Positions 6,658 through 11,054 of a DNA stretch of 11,054 nucleotides are shown piece by piece (position 1 is the first letter of the stretch; each line of letters opens with the position of its first letter). Made by a program: the position numbers and the translations under genes. Source of the stretch: an uncultured Blautia sp. (GTDB taxonomy: Bacteria > Bacillota > Clostridia > Lachnospirales > Lachnospiraceae); contig URVB01000075.1 of NCBI GenBank assembly GCA_900551075.1, positions 1-11,054 of the forward strand, given 5' to 3'. The notes beneath the pieces were generated by a model. That model saw nothing but the letters and a program-made list of their open reading frames with translations. It was not told where the DNA came from and did no database searches.

Positions 6658-7077
6658 ATGGCAATTAAGTTAGAAAAGGTGGTAGAAAAATTCTATCAGA
6701 ACCTGGAAAAAGGAAAAATCACTGCAAAAAAATGTACCAGATGCGGTGCGGTAGAATTTCCTCCTGTATATGCCTGCAATACCTGCGGATGCTGGGAGAT
6801 GGAATGGATCGGGATCAGCGGCAGAGCAAAGCTGCACTCTGTCGTGATGCCGGCAGCTCTGTCCTCTAAACCGGAATACAAAGCTCTGGGAAAATATGCA
6901 TATGGAGAAGTGGAGATCGAAGAAGGCGCAAGATTGAATGCGGTTGTTCGCGGAATCAACAAAAAAAAGAGAAAAGAAATCCTGGAAAAGGGCCTCCTTC
7001 CGGTAAACTGCCATGCGTCCATTTATCAGAGAGACGGATACAAAACCGTGGTATTTGACCTGGATGAGGAAGAATAA
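6658..7077 (+). CDS. Zn-ribbon/OB-fold acyl-CoA-associated protein (DUF35 family)
   Basis: A 139-residue protein. An N-terminal helix (KLEKVVEKFYQNLEKGKI, 4-21) leads into a rubredoxin-like zinc ribbon with Cys26-x2-Cys29 and Cys40-x2-Cys43. An OB-fold follows (about 48-137) with the family-typical GRAKLHSVVM strand and GEVEIEEGARLNAVVRG. Proteins of this family (COG1545) pair with thiolase-like enzymes: the archaeal acetoacetyl-CoA thiolase/HMG-CoA synthase complex, PhlB of the acetylphloroglucinol acyltransferase, and the DUF35 domain in steroid side-chain aldolases. There they bind the CoA moiety or channel the intermediate. A strong AGGAGG site precedes ATG 6658, 17 bases after the thiolase stop, so the two are almost certainly co-expressed subunits. 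The stretch NKKKRKEILEKG (101-112) inside the OB fold is a basic insertion that might contact CoA or the ACP; that is inference. Confidence 0.85.
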   Translation: MAIKLEKVVEKFYQNLEKGKITAKKCTRCGAVEFPPVYACNTCGCWEMEWIGISGRAKLHSVVMPAALSSKPEYKALGKYAYGEVEIEEGARLNAVVRGINKKKRKEILEKGLLPVNCHASIYQRDGYKTVVFDLDEEE

Positions 7078-7117
7078 ATGAAATCAGTAAATAAAAGTGG
7101 AAAAGGAGTACGAAATA

Positions 7118-7357
7118 ATGGACAGAAAAGAATTGGAAGCAAAGGTAATGGAACTGGTGGCTATTTCTTATGGCAGGGAAGCGGAAGAGATCACCCTGGA
7201 AACAAGCTTTAAGGATGATTTAAAGGGCGCTTCCGTACAGATGGTGGCATTGGTGTCTGAGATTGAAAATGAATTGGATGCTATGGTAGCGCTTCAGGAT
7301 GCATCCGCATGTGCGACGGTGGCCGAACTGGTGGATGCGGTAGAGGCAGAAATGTAA
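7118..7357 (+). CDS. Acyl carrier protein-like protein
   Basis: A 79-residue, acidic, helical protein of ACP length. The attachment region reads DDLKGASVQMV (33-43), where ACPs usually have DLGADSLDxVE. Ser39 lies at the phosphopantetheine position, but the preceding Asp is Ala and the following Leu is Val. The C-terminal ATVAELVDAVEAEM (66-79) matches the ACP last helix. It should carry an acyl chain as a thioester if a phosphopantetheinyl transferase accepts the altered site. I chose ATG 7118, ten bases after the AAAGGAG run (7102-7108); an in-frame GTG at 7097 lies upstream of that site. It sits between the DUF35 protein and the phosphate acyltransferase, suggesting that acyl-ACP, and not only acyl-CoA, is the intermediate handed between them. 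It does not sit among fatty acid synthesis genes. Confidence 0.82.
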   Translation: MDRKELEAKVMELVAISYGREAEEITLETSFKDDLKGASVQMVALVSEIENELDAMVALQDASACATVAELVDAVEAEM

Positions 7358-7371
7358 AAGGAGGACAATGA

Positions 7372-8376
7372 ATGAGCGTATTAGATAAAATTTACGCAAA
7401 AGCAAAAGAAAATCCTCAAAAGGTCGCATTTCCGGAGGCCGCCAACGAAAAAATGATGCAGGCGGCTTATGAAACCGGACAGGAAGGGTATATCATTCCC
7501 GTTCTGGTGGGAAATGCGGAGGAATTAAAGGCACTTGCCGGGGAGAGAGGCTATGACCCGTCCGTATTTACCTTCGTAGATATTAATGAGGAAGAGTATA
7601 AAAATAAAATCATTGCTGCCTATGTGGCAAAACCGGATACCAGATTAAAAGAAAAGGCTCTGGGACGCCGTATGCAGGATCCGCTGTACTATGCCATGGC
7701 TATGCAGGCAGTAGGAGAAGCGGATGTTACTTTTGCAGGCATCGACAATACGACCGGAGATGTGCTTCTGGCAGGGCAGATGATTATTGGCCTGAAGCCG
7801 GGCATCAGCACCATTTCCAGTATCGGTCTGGCAGATATCCCGGGCTATGAAGGAAGCGAGGGCTCCCTTCTGGCAGTCGGCGACAGTGCTGTGTGCACCA
7901 ATCCGAATGCGGAGCAGTTGGCCAGCATTGCTGTCTCAGCCTGCGATACAGTAAAGGAACTGCTTGACTGGGAACCGAGATGTGCCATGATCTCTTATTC
8001 TACTCTGGGAAGCGGACAGGGCGAGCTGATCGATAAGGTAACAGAAGCTTTGAAGATTGCAAATGGGCAGCGCCCGGATCTGGCAATCGACGGGGAATTC
8101 CAGTTGGATGCAGCCATAGTACCGGCTGTAGCCGAAAAGAAGGTAAAGAGGGAAAGCAAGGTGGCTGGAAAAGCGAATGTCCTGATCTGGCCGGACCTAA
8201 ACGTAGGAAATACTGCGGTAAAGCTGATTCAGCAGTTCGGACATGCCAATGCATACGGCCCGATGCTCCAGGGCTTTAACAGTATCGTGTGCGACTGCTC
8301 CAGAGGGGCTCCGGTATCGGAGATCAAAGGAAATGTAGTCATCTCTGCGGTACGTGCGGCCGGAGGTAAAAAATAA
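7372..8376 (+). CDS. Phosphate acyltransferase (phosphate acetyl/butyryltransferase family)
   Basis: A 334-residue single-domain enzyme of the Pta/Ptb fold, the usual length of the catalytic domain, with no N-terminal regulatory extension. It exchanges the thiol carrier of an acyl thioester for phosphate, giving acyl phosphate for the kinase at the start of the operon. Pta-like blocks: KVAFPEAANEKMMQAA (17-32), LLAGQMIIGLKPGISTISS (128-146), CTNPNAEQLASIAVSA (175-190), MISYSTLGSG (206-215), VAGKANVLIWPDLNVGN (263-279) and MLQGFNSIVCDCSRG (296-310). These resemble phosphate acetyltransferase more than classical Ptb, yet the kinase partner is Buk-like, so acyl specificity is open. ATG 7372 follows AGGAGG (7359-7364) by seven bases, and the ribosome site overlaps the ACP stop region. 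A terminator follows immediately, making this the last gene of the operon. Confidence 0.88.
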   Translation: MSVLDKIYAKAKENPQKVAFPEAANEKMMQAAYETGQEGYIIPVLVGNAEELKALAGERGYDPSVFTFVDINEEEYKNKIIAAYVAKPDTRLKEKALGRRMQDPLYYAMAMQAVGEADVTFAGIDNTTGDVLLAGQMIIGLKPGISTISSIGLADIPGYEGSEGSLLAVGDSAVCTNPNAEQLASIAVSACDTVKELLDWEPRCAMISYSTLGSGQGELIDKVTEALKIANGQRPDLAIDGEFQLDAAIVPAVAEKKVKRESKVAGKANVLIWPDLNVGNTAVKLIQQFGHANAYGPMLQGFNSIVCDCSRGAPVSEIKGNVVISAVRAAGGKK

Positions 8377-8380
8377 TAAG

Positions 8381-8412
8381 ACTGCCCTGGGGCTTGCTCC
8401 GGGGCAGTTTTT
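8381..8412 (+). terminator. Intrinsic terminator ending the kinase-acyltransferase operon
   Basis: ACTGCCCTGGGG (8381-8392) pairs with CTCCGGGGCAGT (8397-8408), twelve pairs including two G-U, around a CTTG tetraloop. TTTTT (8408-8412) follows. It begins a few bases after the phosphate acyltransferase stop and marks the operon end, though some readthrough to the esterase is possible. Confidence 0.93.
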
Positions 8413-8506
8413 AGAAGACCGCGTATATTAGGGCAGAGTATTTTTGGCATTAGAACAGTACTCTATGTTGTTTGGCTCATACAGGAAAGTTAGAAAGGAG
8501 TTCAAA
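8413..8506 (+). promoter_or_regulatory. Esterase upstream region with a dyad
   Basis: AGAGTA (8435-8440) and TACTCT (8459-8464) form an inverted repeat with an 18-base gap. Within it, TTGGCA (8444-8449) followed by TATGTT (8465-8470) could be a weak promoter with a short 15-base spacer. The overlap of dyad and promoter would suit an operator, but neither element is strong. AAAGGAG (8494-8500) is the esterase ribosome site. Confidence 0.3.
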
Positions 8507-9850
8507 ATGAATACGATCATAAGAACAAAAAAAGGTCTCCTGGAAGGGGTAAATGCAGGGGCTTATACGGTGTATAAAGGGGTTCCCTATGCGAAACCGC
8601 CGACAGGGGAGCTGCGCTTCAGGGCGCCGCAGGAGCCGGATGCCTGGGACGGAGTAAAAAAAGCGGATACCTTTCCAAATATGTGTGAACAGGAGCTTCC
8701 CACACCGGACAGTACATTTACCGCAGCTTATTATAAAGAATTTTACAGTAATCCGGATTTTGTACCGCCTATGAGTGAAGACTGCCTTTATCTGAATATC
8801 TGGGTACCGAACCAAAAGAGCGCAGAACCTATGCCGGTTGCTTTTTGGATTCACGGGGGTGCATTCAGCGGAGGATACAGCAGCGAACCGGAATTCGACG
8901 GAGCAAAATTCTGTGAAAAAGGAGTTATTTTAGTTACGATCGAATACCGTCTGAATATTTATGGATTTTTTGCTCATCGGTGGCTGTCCGCAGAGAATGA
9001 ACGGGGGATTTCCGGGAATTACGGCATTCTTGACCAGCTCGCTGCCCTTAACTGGGTATCTGAAAATATTGCGGCATTTGGCGGAAATCCAGATAAGATT
9101 ACGGTATTCGGGCAGAGCGCAGGAAGCATGTCCGTACAGGTATTGGTTTCCAGTGAGCTGACTAAGGGAAAGATTTCCGGGGCGATTCTGCAAAGCGGCA
9201 TATCCTGTGAAACAGATATTTTATATTGTCCTACGCTGGAGGAAGCGGAAGCGTTGGGCGAAAAATTTGTGGAGTTTGCAGGGGCGGAATCCCTCGAAGA
9301 ACTCCGGGCCATGGACGCGGAGGCTTTGCAAAAAGCGCGGATGAAGCTGGAAGCATATTGCTGGAAGACTATGAAGAACGGCCTTATTCTGGTACCTAAC
9401 GCAGACGGCTATGTGCTGAAGGACACAGTGAAAAATATCTGGAAAAATGGTAAAATGCATCATATACCATATATGGTAGGAAGCACGGGCAATGACCTGG
9501 GAATGTCACCCGAAGAGGCAGCACAGGGAGTACCGGGGCTTCTTCAGAAAGAGGGAAAACTCTGGGCTGAGAAGACAGAAGAAATTTACAAAAATCCGGC
9601 GTATCTGTACTGGTTTACCCATAAGCTTCCGGGGGATGATATGGGAGCCTTTCATTCTTCAGAAATCTGGTATGTACACGGTACACTTGACCGGTGCTGG
9701 CGGCCGATGGAAGAAGAGGATTACCGTCTCAGTGAAGAAATGGTGACTTGCTGGACGAATTTTATGAAAAAGGGAGACCCGAATACAGAGGGGCAGAAGA
9801 ACTGGCCGGCCTATCGAAAGGACGCTCCCTTTGTGAAAGAATTTCAATAA
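8507..9850 (+). CDS. Type-B carboxylesterase (COesterase alpha/beta hydrolase)
   Basis: A 447-residue esterase/lipase-family hydrolase, at the short end of the family (about 500-550). Visible: YKGVPYAKPPTGELRF (23-38), the disulfide-region-like EDCLYLNIWVP (91-101), oxyanion hole HGGAF (116-120), GNYGILDQLAALNWV (170-184), nucleophile elbow FGQSAGS (201-207, Ser204) and probable catalytic His383 in GAFHSSEIWYV. The usual acidic residue in a GxxxxEG motif appears as GSTGNDLG (325-332), so Asp330 may serve. There is no signal peptide, so it acts on a substrate already inside the cell. ATG 8507 has AAAGGAG six bases upstream; the in-frame TTG at 8444 has no ribosome site. It follows the operon terminator and is 51 bases from the glycoside-hydrolase-like gene, probably the same transcript. 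Its ester substrate is unknown. Confidence 0.88.
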   Translation: MNTIIRTKKGLLEGVNAGAYTVYKGVPYAKPPTGELRFRAPQEPDAWDGVKKADTFPNMCEQELPTPDSTFTAAYYKEFYSNPDFVPPMSEDCLYLNIWVPNQKSAEPMPVAFWIHGGAFSGGYSSEPEFDGAKFCEKGVILVTIEYRLNIYGFFAHRWLSAENERGISGNYGILDQLAALNWVSENIAAFGGNPDKITVFGQSAGSMSVQVLVSSELTKGKISGAILQSGISCETDILYCPTLEEAEALGEKFVEFAGAESLEELRAMDAEALQKARMKLEAYCWKTMKNGLILVPNADGYVLKDTVKNIWKNGKMHHIPYMVGSTGNDLGMSPEEAAQGVPGLLQKEGKLWAEKTEEIYKNPAYLYWFTHKLPGDDMGAFHSSEIWYVHGTLDRCWRPMEEEDYRLSEEMVTCWTNFMKKGDPNTEGQKNWPAYRKDAPFVKEFQ

Positions 9851-9901
9851 AAGCAACTGTAAAGTGCGTTTGAATAAAAGCAGTTCAGAAAGGATAAGCG
9901 T

Positions 9902-11054
9902 ATGGAAAATTATATTTTCCCATTCTTATGGATGCGCGGAGAACCGGAAGAAATCATCCGCGAGGAAATCGAGAGGATATACGAATGCGGAATCCGGGCA
10001 GTATGTGTGGAAGCCCGTCCGCACGATGATTTCTGCGGCCCGGGCTGGTGGCATGATATGGATATCGTGATCGGGGAAGCCAAAAAACGGGATATGAAGA
10101 TATGGATTCTGGATGACAAGCATTTTCCTACGGGATACGCGGCAGGGCTTGTGGAGACCAAATATCCGGAAAGAAGAAAATGGTATCTTGCAGATACGAC
10201 CGCAGACATTTTCGGCGGACAGCATACGCACACTCTGCATATCAGCAGGATGCTGAAGCCGGTGATTGGTTATTGGCAGATCGGGGAACCGGCGGATTAC
10301 ATAGAGCGTGAGAATAACCGGCTGGTGGCTGTGACAGCAATCAGATATACGGAGAATAATACGTTTGCAGAGGAGGTCATTGACCTGACCGGTACCTGTA
10401 AAGATGGTTATGCCACCTTCCTTCTTCCCAAGGGCCAGTGGCGTATTCATGTGATCTATAAAACCCGTACAGACGGCGGAAATGAATATTACATCAATAT
10501 GATCGATCAAGCGTCCGCCCATACCCAGATCGAGGGAGTTTATGAGGCGCATTATGAACATTATAAGGAGGAATTCGGCAGGACGATCGCAGGCTTTTTC
10601 TCCGATGAGCCGGAGCTGGGAAATACAAAGGCGCTTGACTTTGATGCGAAGGTGGGCAAAAAAGGACTGCCTCTTCCGTGGAGCAATGAGCTGGAGGAAA
10701 TGCTGAGGGAACGATATGGAGAGGAGTATAAAACGTACCTGACCTTTCTGTTTTCCGGGACAGAGGAAATGGAACTCTGTCCGCAGATGCGCTATGACTA
10801 TATGGATTGTGTGACCAGGTTATACGAAAAAAATTTTTCCCGTCAGATTGGTGACTGGTGCCGGGAACACGGTGTGGAATATATCGGACATGTGGTAGAG
10901 GACAATGGAACGCACAGCCGTACAGGCCACGGACCGGGACACTGGTTCCGTGCAATGGCAGGACAGGATATGGCGGGGGGAGGTGGGTGGCGGGAGGCAG
11001 GGGGGCATCCGGCGCCCCCCCCCACACACACAAGGGCGGGGGGGGGGGGGGGGG
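9902..11054 (+). CDS. Glycoside hydrolase-like protein (possibly GH106-type), truncated by contig end
   Basis: The frame opens at ATG 9902 behind AAAGGA (9889-9894) and stays open to the window edge; the genuine part is about 357 residues. The start, with WMRGEPEEIIREEIERIYECGI, then EARPHDDFCGPGWWHDMDIVIGEAKKRDM and WILDDKHFPTGYAAG (68-82), looks like the opening of a TIM-barrel glycosidase. Later come FFSDEPELGN (about 232-241, acidic D235/E236) and HVVEDNGTHSRTGHGPGHWF (about 330-349, E333/D334). This pattern recalls proteins annotated as glycosyl hydrolase related to GH106 alpha-L-rhamnosidases; I am confident of a glycosidase-like barrel, less so of the family. There is no signal peptide, so it is probably cytoplasmic. 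Residues encoded after about 10974 come from junk sequence and should be ignored. It probably shares a transcript with the esterase, suggesting joint processing of an acylated glycoside. Confidence 0.65.
   Translation, partial: MENYIFPFLWMRGEPEEIIREEIERIYECGIRAVCVEARPHDDFCGPGWWHDMDIVIGEAKKRDMKIWILDDKHFPTGYAAGLVETKYPERRKWYLADTTADIFGGQHTHTLHISRMLKPVIGYWQIGEPADYIERENNRLVAVTAIRYTENNTFAEEVIDLTGTCKDGYATFLLPKGQWRIHVIYKTRTDGGNEYYINMIDQASAHTQIEGVYEAHYEHYKEEFGRTIAGFFSDEPELGNTKALDFDAKVGKKGLPLPWSNELEEMLRERYGEEYKTYLTFLFSGTEEMELCPQMRYDYMDCVTRLYEKNFSRQIGDWCREHGVEYIGHVVEDNGTHSRTGHGPGHWFRAMAGQDMAGGGGWREAGGHPAPPPTHTRAGGGGG
10975..11054. other. Probable assembly or sequencing artefact at contig end
   Basis: From about 10975 the sequence turns abruptly into G-rich and C-rich homopolymers: runs of six G, nine C (11015-11023), CACACACA, and a terminal run of 17 G (11038-11054). 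The protein likeness of the upstream frame stops at the same place. Poly-G of this kind is typical of no-signal reads in two-colour sequencing, assembled into a contig end. Confidence 0.9.

Noticed and set aside
11015..11054. G-quadruplex or telomere-like repeat at the end
   Set aside because: The irregular homopolymer composition at the exact contig edge is better explained as a sequencing artefact.

Overview
The window looks like a low-GC Firmicutes chromosome, most likely an anaerobic gut clostridium of the Lachnospiraceae type. The reasons are strong AGGAGG-type ribosome binding sites, an AT-rich intergenic background, an anaerobe-type hybrid cluster protein, an Lsa-type ABC-F gene behind an attenuator, and an acyltransferase-domain protein typical of gut Firmicutes. 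The last 80 or so bases are degenerate G/C homopolymer and look like a failed contig end, not genome.

Layout. (1) 3-296: C-terminal end of a hybrid cluster protein (Hcp). (2) 297-751: a tandem repeat, a good promoter, a three-codon leader ORF and an apparent transcription attenuator, feeding an Lsa-family ABC-F ribosome protection gene (752-2281). (3) 2413-3210, minus strand: an acyltransferase-domain (NAT_N/GNAT_C-like) protein. (4) 3211-3750: AT-rich intergenic DNA ending in a perfect 11-bp hairpin next to a start site. (5) 3751-8376: a tight six-gene plus-strand operon closed by a textbook terminator: butyrate/acyl kinase, small four-helix membrane protein, SCP2-type thiolase, Zn-ribbon/OB-fold (DUF35) partner, acyl carrier protein and phosphate acyltransferase. 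(6) 8507 to the end: a type-B carboxylesterase and a glycoside-hydrolase-like protein cut by the contig end.

The six-gene operon is the most interesting part. A thiolase with a DUF35 partner makes or breaks C-C bonds on thioesters. The phosphate acyltransferase plus acyl kinase pair converts an acyl thioester to an acyl phosphate and then to free acid plus ATP. A dedicated acyl carrier protein lies between the two modules. I infer a route in which a beta-keto acyl thioester, possibly carried on the ACP, is cleaved and the product drives substrate-level phosphorylation. The esterase and glycoside hydrolase that follow could release the acyl group or sugar from an acylated glycoside, but they lie beyond a terminator. 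The substrate cannot be read from sequence.

The second notable element is the ABC-F leader. Three nested or mutually exclusive pairings can be drawn by eye and fit drug-responsive, ribosome-mediated attenuation.
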